From Phylloscopus collybita (lineage: Eukaryota; Chordata; Aves; Passeriformes; Phylloscopidae), in NCBI GenBank assembly GCA_027886175.1, contig JAJNNQ010000075.1, forward strand, positions 85,539,001-85,603,000: a DNA stretch of 64,000 nucleotides, written 5' to 3'. The notes under the pieces were generated by a model that saw only the letters and a list, made by a program, of their open reading frames with translations, was not told the origin of the DNA and searched no databases. A program made the translations under genes and the position numbers. Position 1 is the first letter of the stretch. The number at the start of each line of letters is the position of its first letter. Below, piece by piece: positions 12,262-25,835 of this stretch.

Positions 12262-15200
12262 AATACAGAAGTAAAGCTTGTATTCATTTCTAAAGGAGAT
12301 TGGTCCGGGGGTTATCTTCAAAAGTCATCCCTAAGCTTAGTCCTGGGACCACCCATTTCTTCCTGTCATTGGACTTTGCTTTTGCTCCTTAGTACACTGT
12401 ATTTGCCATGAGAAGTTAGAAAATGAGAGATAGACCTTTGCTGTAACTGATGCATTAATTCTCTGCAGGACTTGTAACTGAGATTTTAGGCAAGGTTGTG
12501 CATGTTGTGAGTGTCTTTGGTGGGGAAGAAAATTCTAGTTGCTCCATTGAGTTCTTTGTATCAGGATCATATTATCCTGGAGCTCATAGTTCTTTCTGAG
12601 ATGACTAAGTTGGAATTTCTGAACCAAAAGAGAGGGCTTATGTATCCTGTATATGCAAGGTTCAGCACAAACTCTTTTCCTTGTACTGTTTGTTCAGCCC
12701 TGCAATTTTGCAAGGGTGTTTAAAATTCAATTTCTCTAATCTTTCATTAGTACTGGTAAAGCTGCTCCTTTGTGGTAACTATCACCAGCAAGAGGTAAGC
12801 AGTAATTAATTATCCAATTTGAGAATTGGATATCTGCTTTTGCCATTCCAGGGGAAATTACTGCAATTCCAAAATATGGTAGAGAAATGCAGCTCTTGCT
12901 ATATGTTCTGTATCTGACAAAGTTTTTTTGAGCTGTGGAAATATTCCAATCTATGCATCAAGAATTAGTAGAGTGGGCCATCAGATGCAGATTTGATTGC
13001 TTGAGCATTATAGCAGATGGAAAAATGCTCTGTGCAACTAGAAGTGGTTTGACAGAGCAGGATATATTTTTGCAGTCCACATTCCCCATGTGCACACCTG
13101 CAGAAAACACACAAACACACGACCTCTGCATCCCCCCACTGTGGCCAAACCATCTGCCTTTTGGAGTTCCTGCCTAGGTGTGCATGTCAAGCCAGAACCT
13201 GCACTTAGGTGACCTTATTCTGTTCCTGAAAGTATTCAAAGTACTTGAATTTAAAAAGAATGATCATGATTTCATATCTAATTGTTTTCCATTCCTTGAA
13301 ATATGAGGTGCTGTATAAAAAGTAAAATAAAAAGCTAGTAGAATTTTTTGAGGCAAAGCATATATAGGTAATATATTTACAGTGTGAAGTTATGTTTTAC
13401 TCTACATCACTCTTAAAATATAGTATCACTAGAACCCAAGATATGCACCCATCAAACTGAAGCCGTTCAGAGCATCACTGATGATACTATATGAAGATGT
13501 CATCACCAGATGTAAATACAAAATTTTTAGCAAACTGTGGTTATACTTCCTACTGATGGTTGCTATTAGAAGTTCCCTTCTGATGACACATCTAGCACCT
13601 TCTGATATTTACTGTCTGTGATTTGCATTTGGAGCTATGCCTTTACCCTCATAACAAGACAGCAACATAAACAGCATTTCTGTAGAAAGTTTCTTGTGGT
13701 AATTCTTGAGAGTTCTCTGGTGACCCCAAAATAAATTCCTAGATACAGATATACTACAGCCTGGAGGATGAATGTGCACCGGGCACTGATGACTGCTGTG
13801 TAATGCTAGTAGCCTTGTGTCTTACAGTCATCATAATCTCTTCTTATATAGGGTAATAAATAAATGTAAGTACTTTTAAAAAGCTGATTCTTGAATATTC
13901 AGAGCTAAAGGGTCTTGGCTAACCAAGGGTCTGCTGCTTTTTGCAACAAGAGAGCTCTGCCATTGCTTAGTAGTAAAGAATATCTTACAAGTGGCATGAA
14001 AAACCTGGAGACCTCCTTTTATTGCCTTCTCTAGGTGCTACAGAAAAAGATGTTGAGTTATCTTTATGACTTCACTTTCATTTTACTAGTTACAAGGAAA
14101 AAATGCTCTATTTATTTTGTCAATGAAATGCTGAGTGCTCCAAGATGAGACTACCTCAGCAGAGGAATGCACAACCTTTACTACAACAAACAGCTTTACC
14201 CAGATGACTTATTTGCTGAAAATAATTAAGGATGTCTAGGTAGCTGAAAAATCTCATCTATGGTGCACCAAGAGCATCTGGTTTGTTTTATGTGTTTGTT
14301 TGCTTTGCTCTCTGAAGTTTCTTAATTTTCCAAGCCAGCCAGGAAAACCAGTAGAACTATTTAAGCAAAATTCTCCGTAGCATACTACAGTAAGGCCAAA
14401 TAATTAGATTTACACCCTTTGAGTAGATAGCTTAAAAGTGAAACCAAACTCCCCTGATTCTGTTGACACAAGCTGATTTCTGGTTTAGTATGACAAAAAG
14501 CAGTCTGTTTCACTGGTTTGATAGCAGGCGGGTTGGATTTTGCCAGCATTAGGACTGTTGTCATAGAAAAACTCTGATGTTCCTGACCTAGAGTGGGAGC
14601 TAAAGTAACCTGGTGCCAGCATCAGCAAAGATTTTATGCATTTAATTTGTTCTTCCAGTGTGGCTAAAATAATTCCACTTCACAGGTCCACTTGCTTAGG
14701 AAGGAATCTTTTTAAGCAGGTAGATATACTTTAAAAACCATTTTCCCCCAAATACCTGTATTTGTCAGTAGAAAGAAACCAAGATGAGTTTATTAAAAAG
14801 ATTTGGTGATACATGGCAAAACTGAGATTTTATACTTATTGCTGATTACCTATTGCTTGCTCTGTTTATATGAAATTAAGACCATTTTCTGACTACTGGC
14901 CCTTCAGGCTCTGAATCAGATATTTAAATTTGAATGTATCTGTCTGCTGCTTGTACATCTATAAATTACAGTTTCCAGAAGTGTCATTTTTATGCGTGGG
15001 AAAATTTTTGGTGACCATTACTCAGACTGGTGACCTTGGTGGAGAGGGAGGGGAAGAGAAACTCTTCTTTTGCAGTGTAATGAGTGGATACCAAATAATT
15101 CTGGACATGTTCAAGAAAAAAGACCAGTTAAACAAAGCTGGAACAATTTTAAGGTCCCATGTGTGATAAAATTTCAGGTTGAGGAAGAATCATAAAAGAT

Positions 15201-18089
15201 CAAAAGCTGAACCTGCTTCCACTGAGCCTAAATTTTACAATCCTGAAATATTTTCAAGTCAGGGTGGAGTAATCCTTACTAACTAGCTGATTTTAAAGAA
15301 ATTTATTGAACTTTGTGGGGTTTTGTTGCTTTGTTTTGTTCTTTTTTAATGCAGGCTTTTAGCAAAGTGAAAGTTTTTCAAGATTAAAGTTTAGGAATAT
15401 GTCTGATTAGGTGATTACAATTTCTTCTAACATATATTTCAGTGTTGTGCATACTAGAGGCAGGCTGCCCTGCTCTGGGAGGTCTGCAGAAGACCATTAT
15501 AAAAAGGATAGGGAATGGTGTCAGTGGAGTGATATCACTTACAGGCATGTTTTTTTCTTCTCACAGTGAGAATGGTTTAATGCTTGATAAAATGAGATTT
15601 TTCTTAAAATTAAAATTAATTTAAATTAAAAATTAAAAATCTTTAAAGATTTTTTTTTTGGTACCATTCTCAAAGATGTCAGGAGAAGGCTGTGGCACCA
15701 GCTGCCTCTGTTCTTTCCTGTAGCATGGGCAAAGTCTGTCTGCTGTGGCAATGGACCTTACTCGTATTGAAACATAGGTGTTCTAAATATAAGGTGCAGT
15801 CAGCAGAAGGAGGAAATGGAAGGAATATTTTTGGTACTAACATTGAGTGATTAACATTATAAAAGCTTTACGTTTTGTCCTGGCTAATTTTTATAACCTA
15901 AATTAAAACCTAAGGATGTCTATTTCGCATTCAGATTTTCAGTGATTCAGGCTTTGCTACAAGTGTTTCATAATAATACTTACTTAAAAAAACCCAACCA
16001 GCTGTTTTGCTTGGACTACACAGGGAATGTCATGTGGAAAATGTTACAGTTAAAATCCTGTAACTTGACCTTGAAAGTTAGTTTTCATTGGTGGAAGGCT
16101 TTGTTTGTTTGGATTTAAACTGAGCCTTCTGTTTGGTTTTGTATTAGAGAATTCCTGCTCTTATTATTCCAAAAAGCGTGGGCCAGTTCATAGGTGAGCA
16201 AAATTGTGTTGGTGGGGTTTTGTTACTTAACTGTGTGTTCATGCTAAGGCAGGGAGTGCAAAGCAGCAGAAATAATGTGCATGGTTATACTGTAGTGTTG
16301 TCTTTTATGATTCGGCTGGAAGAGCCAGCTGGTTCTTGGTAAAGGTGCTTGAGTCTATAGGAAGCAGTGCAGTACCTGCTGGCTTTGTTCTGGTGAGGTG
16401 CTGTTTGGGAGTTTTTAAAAATCTTTTGTAGGAACTATGGAGGAGCTCTGACCCCATGTGTGGAGACATTTACAGAACTCTGGCCTGTGTGGATACATGT
16501 TTGCTCACAGTTTGTGATTTCTGTCTCTTCAGAAGTGCTTTCTGTTGTGTTCTTCTTTCCCTTCATACATGTTTGTATATGCATATTTTAAGTTTAATTC
16601 TGTCTTATTTTTGCCATATGAAAGCCAAAACTTAATGCAAAAACATTAATGAAAAACCTTTGCAAAGATGGTAGTAGCTGTGTACAGTGGCCTGTCCTGT
16701 TCTGTGTGAATTTTGTGTGAACCCAGACATATATTGGTTATATGGAAGTGGTAGAATTGAAGGTATTAAACAGACCAGTGTATTCTCCAGCTGTGTATGT
16801 CATCTATGAAAAGTAAATACACCACTGAATCAGAAGTCCGGCTTGGAAGTGTCTCAGTTTTAGCAAGTTTGAATTTCTGTTCCATACTCCTACGCCTTCA
16901 TTACATAAGCAGTGGTTGGAGTTGATAAAGGTTAGTGCTTAAGAAGAGGCATTTTGCTTTCAAACTCATGAAGGCAGACCCATCTGCCTGCTTTAGTCTT
17001 CTTTTCCATGCCATTTCTTTTTTTAACAGTACATCAGGAGGCCCGAGCACTTCTCATTTTACCTCCAGCCATGTCTGACCTCCTTTCTCAATCCACACTT
17101 AGAATCAGCAGAATGGTTACTCTTCGCCATTTGGGAGGGACTGTGGAGGAGATAAACTCATCTTGTACTCTGGTTCTTGATGTTCTTTTGAATGGAGATA
17201 CTTTCTGCTACTCTGTTACCTTCAGAGGAATACTAACTTTCCAGATTTTGAAGTGCCTCTCATTCAGTGTTTTGCTATCAGTCCATACAGGTGGTCAGGA
17301 ATATCTTTCTAAAGATATTTTGAAAGCAGTGGCAATTGTGGAGCTTTTGCTTGTTAAAAAGGAAGTTATTGGAACTTTCTGTTTTCATGAATTCTTATAG
17401 CTACTGACTTGCTCCATATTTCCAAGGGTCATATTAAAACAATATTGTGTTCTCAGCAAATAGTTGTTAAGCTGTGTAAGACCCGAATAAATATTTTAAA
17501 CAAACAGGTCTGCTGAAAACAAGAGTAGTGCTGAGGGAATTATATTCTTTTGTATTTTTTCTAGTAAGGGTTATTTATTAGGGTGAGCAGATGGGTACTA
17601 TTCATTTTTGGCATTCATTGATAAGCCTGCTACCTCTCCAGGTGGCTCTACAAAAATGATAACGCTGTGGCACTGCTCCCATTTTATTTTTATTTCTCTC
17701 AGGCTAGTTAGTCACCTGTCTTTATTCTCCTCATTTAGAGCCATCTGCTGGATTTTTTTTAGTTTGTTTTTTTGATTGTTCTCTATTCTAAAGTCACCAA
17801 GGGACCTCCAATAGGGGCTGATGCAGAGTCTTTGTATGCTTGCTGAGTATTGGACTCATGGATATCTTCTTTGTCATCTTCGTTGCCAGCTTGCAGGTTT
17901 TAGCCTGTCCTGATGAAGTAATCCATACAACACTGACTTATTAGTGGACTGTTTTATCACTTTGATGATTAATACAGGGGTTGTCTTACTTTTTTTCTGT
18001 TGAAATATTAAAAGAATGAAGAACTATTGAGAATCTGCCCTCTGTTGCATTTGTTATCGTGAGAGAGCACACAAACATAAATCTGGCAC
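12262..18089. other. AT-rich non-coding DNA, probably FARS2 intron 1
   Basis: No gene was recognised. The stretch contains a small inverted repeat at 12811-12832 (9-bp arms, 4-nt loop) and the AT-rich palindrome near 15636. The 130-codon + strand ORF at 17008-17400 has no recognisable domain, and its 5' part lies in a T-rich stretch. Confidence 0.55.
15606..15659. repeat. AT-only low-complexity tract with 20-bp palindrome
   Basis: Tandem TTAAAATTAA-like units lead into AAAAATCTTTAAAGATTTTT (15636-15655), which is a perfect palindrome, and then a T run. Simple sequence with no evidence of function. Confidence 0.85.
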
Positions 18090-18144
18090 ATGGGAGTTGG
18101 ACTAAATGGTCCCTTCCAACTCAGCAGACTCTATGATTCAAAGT
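18090..18144 (+). mobile_element. Short CR1 LINE 3' terminus, + strand
   Basis: GGAGTTGGACTAAATGGTCC followed by CTTCCAACTCAGCAGACTCTATGATTC is the extreme 3' end of a CR1 element. Only about 55 bp remain, so the copy is severely truncated. Confidence 0.82.
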
Positions 18145-21100
18145 TATTAAAACAAAAACTTTATCTACATAAAACTACCTTTTAAAAAATTTAGTCAAGG
18201 ATTTCTTTCCTTTCTGAAGAGGCAAGATAGGCAATGTGCTTCTAAAATAAAAAACTTTTTATTGTGAGTGTGGGAGGTTGTCTAGACTGTGTTTGGACCT
18301 AACTGTGTGAGACTAACACACACCTATCATCATCATGCATTTAAAATGTATTACCTGGCTGGATTTGAGAATGGATGAACAAACACCTGTACTTGATACC
18401 ATGTGAAACATCTGTGGCTGAAGGGCCTGATCACAGTTTCATCTCTCTACTTCCCTGTGCTTTTCTATTCTTCTTTACTCATCTTCCTTGCAACCTCATC
18501 CTTGCTTCCAAGACAGCTCAGCTTTCCCATCCCTTTGGAGAGCCTGTACTATGCTATTGGACTGTGTTACCAGGTTTCTAGTTGTGGTCACAAATTTTAT
18601 TGTCTAATATGATGTTAAAACTCATCCAGGCAATACTGGAAGAAGGGTGAACACAGATGAACATACAGCTAAATCTCAAATGTTTAAACACATATTGTGT
18701 GTGGCCACAGATATAGGAAAAGCTGAGAAATCTGATCATCTTAAACTCAGAATTATTTATTTGTTACTTGCTAGTTATTAAGATTATTATATTATGTTGT
18801 TCTTAAAATTAAATTGCACTGAGATAGTAGTATATATACCAAATGTTATATAGCATTTGAATTTGAGTTTCTGTACCAATTCTGCTTTCTTGAATGTTTT
18901 TATTAGGAAACAATGGAAATGTTTTTCCTTGCAGACATCTGGGATGCCCTTCTCTTTTCCCTTCCAGGCATTGTACTGCAAGCACATCCTTTTGCAGCTC
19001 TTGCTCTCAGCTGAATTTTACATTGAGTATTGAATTTTGTATTGAATATTGAATTTTATACTGCATGCTACCAGGTCTTTCTCTTGACTTGCCCCTATTC
19101 TTTCTCCTCCTACTCCTATTAGTTGTAATGTAGTTTGTTCTATGTAGCTCTTGAAGGAGTTTCTCTTGCCACCAGCCATTTAATTAAGGAAATGTTTTAA
19201 CACCCCATTATCCTTATTATGGTTACTGCATTATTTTTTCATTATGTATCTTTATATCCATTCTTGCTCTCCTGTTTTAAAAATAGCCATTTTCACTCAT
19301 ATGAAAAGAACAGAGATAAATGACAGATAATAGATTGGAGGAGCTAAAGAGCTAAGTTCTACATATTAGGTTCTTTGGTGGTGGTGTGAAGTTTTATGGT
19401 TTGTGGGTTTTTCTGAGTGGTAGTGTAATATCTATTCTGGGATTTATTCTAGTGATAGATTATAGTAATCTGTTCAATCAGCAGTGATTTGAGGTCCCTG
19501 AGAACAGATGTAGTCCACAGGGATAAAGCTACTGGATAATCAAGTGTGAAATATATAATATTTATGTAATACTACATTTTTACAGAGTATTTCTGGCTTC
19601 TTGCAACTTTTCTGCATCCCAGTTCATGTCTGGGGAATTGCATATTTTATTTTGTACTGTTGATAACTTTCCTTTTTCTCTACATGATTGTTCTGGTTGA
19701 TTACTCTGCATTTCTGTAATACTGAGCTTTAAACTACAGTAAACAGACTGAAGTGATGATAGCAGTAGTTTGTCATTTGGGATGGAGGACCACGTTAACA
19801 TAACTGAATTTAGTTTGGCATCAGTGATTCCCTTCCTAGCTTGAAATGTCAGTCAAAAAATTATCTTTATGTTTTCAGGAAGAATTTCTATACACAAGGG
19901 AATCATCCCAGGTATGTGGATTTTAGGACTGATGTTCTGGACCAGTGAACAGAGATATGTATTCCTCTTGTGTCAGCCAGATCTGCTTTAGGGAGAACTT
20001 AGATGTGTTTTCATCACTGGAGTCCATATTGTTTTTATTTCAGCGTAAGTCACCCACCACAATTATGAAGTATGATATAGAAAGGTTTGGAGCCACTTTG
20101 TGTGACTCTCCACTAACCTCTGAACTGAGTCCCAGAATGTCTTGGTGACGAACAATTTGGTTTTAATGCAAGAAACCTCCAAATGAATGTGACAATTGAG
20201 GGCCTCGTGTCTTTTTTCCCACTTAATTCCTCACAATTCATTCTCTACCCTAGTTTTAGAGAAACCTGCCTAGTGGGTATAAAAAGGCATCTTCTTGGAA
20301 GAAGATCAAAAGTGTAAACCCCAAAGTAATCACTGGTAACAAGTATATCCCTTCCATGTTAAATCACAGTACAAATGGGCCATTATCTAAAGCAAGGCAT
20401 ATATAATGAATTATTTCCCTGAATCAAACTGACAGAAGTAGCTAATTACACTGAGGTATTCCTACACTCATTTATTTAATAATGTAGAAATAAAATGTTT
20501 TAAGAGAGTAATAAAACAATATGGCCAAAGTGGAGGCATTGACACTAATGCTTTGTGAGTGCATATTTTTAATGGGTTTTGTGATGAAACTTGCTCCTGT
20601 GCCTTGTTTGAGGCAAAGGAGCCCATCAAATTGAGGAAAACTTGAAAGACAGAGATTGTCAGTTGTAGATTTCCCCCACTTGATGTTGCATATCTTTATT
20701 TATGTATAAAATGTTCTCCTTTCTGCAGATCTTCTGCTTTGTGCCTTTTAAAGTATTCTACTGTCAGACCAGCACAGCTACATGAAGCTTCTGACCCATA
20801 GGTCGGTGCACTGTGTCACAAAGAACTCAGATACCATTGTCTAATGAAGAACTTCAGCATGGTGGAGGGGGGCTGCCATGCTAGCATGGGAAATCTTTGC
20901 ATTAGAGTCATGTCTTTTTGAGAAGGAGAGATGAAAACATTAAATAAATAAAAAAAATAAATAAACAGCTCCTAATATTTTAGAACTTCACCCTGCTTGA
21001 GAATTCACCTTAAAGGAGGTCATTTAGAGATGAGGTAAGTAGAGGGAAAATGCATGTAAACCTTCAGTTCTACAGGTCCTTAAAATACATGTTTTTCTTC

Positions 21101-21411
21101 TCCTTGTTGTTTTTAAAATGAAATAACAAAGTTCAACTGCTACTGATGTGAAGGTAGGAGGGAGCTTTATATTATCTAGATTGACAGAATGAGTGGGATG
21201 ATCAGAGGGATTTCATCTATTCTTTCCAGTGACTTCTGTCTAGGGCAGGGCATAACTTAGAGACTTGTTCAGTCTGTGTGTAAATACTTCAGTTAATGGA
21301 AATCTTGTCATATGTGCTTTTGCAGGTAATTTTACAGAAAAAGAGAGATTGGAGAGTAGTGTTCCTCAGTTAGCTAGAGAAATGCAATAAATGAGCAATA
21401 GCTTGTAATCA

Positions 21412-21474
21412 AATACATATATATGTGTATAATTTGTGAGAGTGTGTGTGTGTGTATGTGCATGTATGCACATG
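21412..21474. repeat. Compound (TA)/(TG)n microsatellite
   Basis: An ATACATATATATGTGTAT segment is followed by about eight GT dinucleotides and alternating CATG/TATG units. A simple alternating purine-pyrimidine tract. Confidence 0.92.
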
Positions 21475-23464
21475 TAAATAGCACAGACATGAATGATTAT
21501 GAGCTGCAGCAAATGTGTTACTGGCTTCTGGATAGTATCTATCCAAAATCAAGGCCTGTTGATTGACAGGGGAAAAATCCTATTCCAACCCTGTTTTCTA
21601 CCCCAGCTTAACCCAAATAAGTGATTTTCTTTTCCGGATGTCTCTTTCCACTGTAGGTGTGCTTTGGATTTTTCTCGCCCTTTTTCCTCACAGATGTTGA
21701 AAGGGATCAGAGTATATATCAGAGTATCATATATTCAAACCAAGATTACAAACCATATAGTTTCATTTGTTTGCAAGCAACAAACAGAATTTAATGGTTT
21801 TTCCTATTGACAGAGCTTGCTCTTTAATTCATGTGTGGTAAAGCCAATAAAATGATATAAAGACAGTTTCAAAACATGATTTATTTTTCTATGTGTTTAT
21901 AAACAAAGTGTTTTTTTTGTTGTCCCTATTTGCCAGCCACCATTGTTGCTCTATGCTTGGAAAATTACAAATTTACATTTCTAAGCTTATTCCATAAAGA
22001 AAGTATGTTTATAAAATGAAAGCTTGGTTTTTGCTCTCATCTCCCATTCCAGAAGTTGGAGGTGTTAAGTACAATGCCCAGTGAAATGAGATGCTCTATA
22101 AAAATGTGATAATTAAAGGACAGGCATGGATGGAGAGCTCTGCTTTTTTTTTTTTTTTTGACTTTGTTTTCAAAACTGGGAGGAGGGCCTTTAGAGCTGA
22201 GCGCTTTTCCTATATGTGCTTCATTAAGATAGTCTCAAATAACAGGAAGGGTCAAACTTAGTTTTGCATGTCTGTTTTCTAACCATTTTTGGGTTTTTAG
22301 GGATTACCAGAAAAAATGAAGAAAATGTGATTTTTTTTTTTCTCCTCCAAATATCCCAAACAAGTAACCTTCCTTCCCCAAGTGTGAAAAAACAAATAAA
22401 CAACAAAAATTCTGCTGGATTTCTCTCTCTCCTGTCTTTTTTAATCTCTACAATTATTCCAATTTATGATAGTGTGTTATCACTGTTTGTTCTTTCTGAA
22501 ACTTTACAGGCTCTTTGAAGTAATCAGTATGAGTTTAGGGGTCACATGCATAGCCACTTAAACCTGTGCATTATGATGGGAGAAATTTCTATTAAACTTT
22601 ACGGTGGGTAGATGAAGGCTTGTAAGATTTTCAATTAACCTGAAGGATTAAAGCATTACAGCTATTGTTCCTGCTTTGTGAGAGGTGAAGAATGGTAACC
22701 TGTTCATTAGACATGGGTAGTATTTAAGCAGAAAAATAATTCTGTTTTCTCACTACCTTGGGAATGAAATGACTGCAAAACCTTTGAGGTTTTGATAGAC
22801 TCCAAAATAAAGGAAAGAAAAATACTTAGCCAGGGCCTGCAGGAAGGATACTGGAATGAATAAATATCATGACACTGGAAAACAAATGTACCAAAATAGT
22901 GTTTATTCTGGTTGACCATGCATGTGTGGTATGCCTGACAGGTTAATCTGAGGCAAAAACCCAGAAGGACTAAAAATTTGGGTGCTGTGGGATGACAGGG
23001 CAAGAACAGCCCTGTGGTTTTGTTCTGGAAGCTTCTCCAGGAAATGATTCAGAGGCAATACCACAAATTAAAAAAAATAATAATAATAAAAAAAATCTTA
23101 TCAGTTGATAGAAGGAAAACTTTAGTTCTTCAGGACACTGAGTGTTTTCCTCTGATCTGCTAAGGCCTTTAAGGAGACATTTAAGGTACTACAAAAATAC
23201 AAAATAGTATAAATATTTTGCTGGGTTGGTGGCAGGTTGCACAACAACTTATGTGGGGAATTAGAGACTAGAGGAGAACTAGAGGATTGAAAAATACTTA
23301 TTGTAAATAAACGATGAAAGGCTGTGGCCAGAGACAGTAAGATGTTTATAAACAGAAGGATGTGGTTATGTAGGAGACTGTGCTCGCTCATTCCTATGCC
23401 AGTTTCTTGTACTGGGAGAGAAGAATATAGAACATAAAGCATAACTCAGTTGGATTAAAAACTT

Positions 23465-23517
23465 GAAAAGAAATAATGACACACGAGAATGGTGTGTCAT
23501 TAATGCTATTTCTTTTC
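23465..23517. other. 53-nt near-perfect hairpin, precursor-microRNA-like
   Basis: The left arm is GAAAAGAAATAATGACACAC (23465-23484), then a 7-nt loop GAGAATG. The right arm is GTGTGTCATT (23492-23501), an unpaired AATGCT (23502-23507) and ATTTCTTTTC (23508-23517). All 20 bases of the left arm pair, with a single 6-nt bulge on the right. Pairing ends abruptly outside these limits. It may be a small inverted duplication, a relic of an inverted-repeat transposon or a hairpin RNA. No known microRNA was recognised. Confidence 0.75.
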
Positions 23518-24383
23518 TTGATATTGGCAAAATGTTCTAGGGGAAAAGAATATGAAAACCAAACAGAGTTAAACAGGGCACTGAAGATGTATAATAAATA
23601 TATAAGGGAGATGGAGTGCATTAGAAGGTAAACCAGAAATTGTCTTCTATTTCTCTATGAATTGTGAAAGGAGGAAGTGAAGACTTGTTTTAAAATGGTG
23701 TTGTCTCTGTCCTTTCATATTTGCACCTCACTGCGCTGTCTGATAACACCCTCTAGATGGTGATGGGAGATTCCAGCATGTTGAATTTCTCCTGACTCCA
23801 TGACTTAGAATAGATATCTGGTGTGGGTTTGGGTTTGTTTTTTTAAAAATATATATAAAGTTATTTTTGACAAAGTGTTGGCATAATTGTAGGTGGTGTT
23901 TGAGCCAGTGTAGCTCTAAACACTTAGATGATAAAATCAAATACAGTCATGAAGAAAGTGGCCTGTTACCCTTTACTTAAAACTCTGCATGGATACTGTA
24001 GCCTTTATTTCATAAGGAGTTATGAGCATACAGCAGAATATTTCTAGGGAACTCATTTCTGGTAGGGATTATGTAAGTTTTGACTTGGCTTTTCTTTGGG
24101 TTGCCTGCCTGTGTTTCTCAGCAGCAGGACACTGCTTCAGAGCTCTGCAGTTTCCTTTTGTTAGCACAGCTAAGAGCCACTACTTGAGCTCTCTGGTAAA
24201 GTGGAAAAATTGCAGTCCTTACACCAGAGAGCATTAGAATTACTTTGATTTGCAACTAGTTGCAGCTGCTCTGCTTGGAAAAAAACTAAACAACCCATCA
24301 CCCCCACATACCTGCTAGAAAAAATAGATTGCCATTTTAAGAGTATTTTTGGCTTGTCATATGTAAGACTAGAAGTCAGCATG

Positions 24384-24581
24384 TTGCTGTTTGTTTGGGT
24401 GGTTTGTTTTTGGTGGGGTTTTTTTTGGTTTGTTTTTTTTTTTTTTTTTTTCTTTTGAAAACTGAAATCTTAGTTATTTTTAAAAATACTGAAAGAAGTT
24501 GAGTAGTCATCCTTCCTCTTGAAAATACTGATGTGTTTTAAAACATTCTGCTGGACATAAAGCATATGGCATTATCTCTTT

Positions 24582-24632
<51 letters not shown>
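24384..24632. repeat. T/G-rich and homopolymer T tracts
   Basis: A GGTTTGTTTTTGGTGGGG-type tract leads into 19 Ts (24433-24451). A second run of 49 Ts lies at 24584-24632, followed by a short G-rich piece. Runs of this length are prone to length error in assembly and vary between individuals. Confidence 0.93.
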
Positions 24633-24633
<1 letters not shown>

Positions 24634-24759
24634 TGGTGGGGACATGTTGCTTTGCTTTTTGTGGAGTATGTTAAAGATGGTATTGTTGCTCATGCTTATT
24701 GTTAACTATGCTTTAGAGGAAATGGTGATGAACAAAAAGAGATGGGAACCTGATCATTG

Positions 24760-25700
24760 CATTATTAGTCCGGTGTTTTTGTGATGCTGTAATCCCTTTA
24801 TCATCCCTGGGCTTCACTGGGAAGCCCAAAGCCTGGACACAATAATCCAGGTGTGGCCTTACTGGTACTGAGCAGAGGGAAAGGATCAGCTCCCTTGGCC
24901 TGCTGGCAGTGGTCTTCCTCATGCAGCTCAGGATGCTCTAGGCCTTTGTGTGACCACCTCACAGTCAGCTTGTTATCTATCTGGACTATCAGGTTTTTCC
25001 TGCAAAACTGCTGCCCTGCTAGCCAGACCTCAGCATATACCAGTGCTTGAGGTTAATCCTTGCCAGGAGCAGGATTTTGCTCTTCTCTTTGTTGAACTTG
25101 CTGATGTTCCTGTTGGCCCATTTGATGTTCCAATGGCACCACATTCATCTGGTTTATCAATAATGCTTCCCAGTTTTGTATCATCTGTAAATTTCTACTC
25201 AATCATGAATGGAGACGTTAAAATAGTATTGGACCCCTTATGACCGCTGGGGCACACTGCTGGTGACCAGCCTCTAGATGGACTGTTTGCAGCTGATAAC
25301 AATCTCCCAAGGCTGACAGTTCAGTCCACTCACTGTCCACCGCTCACTGCCCACTTACCCGGTCTGTACTTTGTTAATTTCTTTATGAAACGTCCTGGGA
25401 GACACTGTCAAAAGCCTTACTGAAGTCAGGACCAACATGTCCTCTTATCTGCTAAGACGAAAATCTCTTTATGGAAGGCTAACAAGTGTATCAAACATGA
25501 TTTTGCCTTCTTAAATTCAGGCTGAAGGCTTCTGTTCACCTACACATGTTTGGGAAGTTATTTCCAAGATTAGTTGCTTGGACACCTTCTCAGGGATTGT
25601 GGTGAGCCTGACTGGCTTGTAGTTCCCCAGCTTGTAGGCCCTTCTTAACATTCTTGAAAATAGGACTCACATGTTTTCTTCAATTTCTGTTTTCAGCTAA
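24760..25700 (-). mobile_element. CR1 LINE fragment, reverse transcriptase C-terminal part, minus strand
   Basis: Read on the minus strand the fragment runs through the C-terminal half of CR1 ORF2. A minus-strand ORF at 24713-24922 still reads Val-Arg-Pro-His-Leu-Asp-Tyr-Cys-Val-Gln, the conserved CR1 motif near the end of the polymerase. On the + strand, antisense landmarks appear in the expected order: ccaggtgtggcc (24850), gtatcatctgtaaatt (25178), ctgtcaaaagccttactgaa (25406) and cttgtagttcccc (25616). Frames are broken by many stops and indels. The element is an old, inactive copy. Confidence 0.85.
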
Positions 25701-25735
25701 ACTTACTTAGGGAAGACCTTTAGAGTGCAGTTTCC

Positions 25736-25835
25736 TTTTTGTTGTTAGTTGGGTTTTTTTTTGGTTTGTTGTTGTGGTTGTTTTTGTGGGGTTTTTTTGT
25801 GGTGTGTTTTTTTTTTTTTTTTTTTTTTTTTTTTT
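25736..25835. repeat. T/G-rich tract ending in 29 Ts
   Basis: Units such as GTTTGTTGTTGTGG and GTGGGGTTTTTTTGTGG run into a T run at 25807-25835. The tract lies just outside the CR1 fragment, mirroring the T/G tract on its other side. Confidence 0.92.

Larger units (their letters stand above)
18145..24383. other. AT-rich non-coding DNA, probably FARS2 intron 1
   Basis: No exon or family-assigned repeat was recognised. Short ORFs are all below about 110 codons and show no domain. Microsatellite 21412-21474 and the hairpin at 23465 are listed separately. Also present are a 16-base T run at 22144-22159 and AT-rich (AAT)n/(AAAT)n runs near 20940 and 23068. Confidence 0.55.

Noticed and set aside
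12811..12832. 9-bp inverted repeat with 4-nt loop
   Set aside because: Short and AT-rich; several such pairs are expected by chance in 64 kb.
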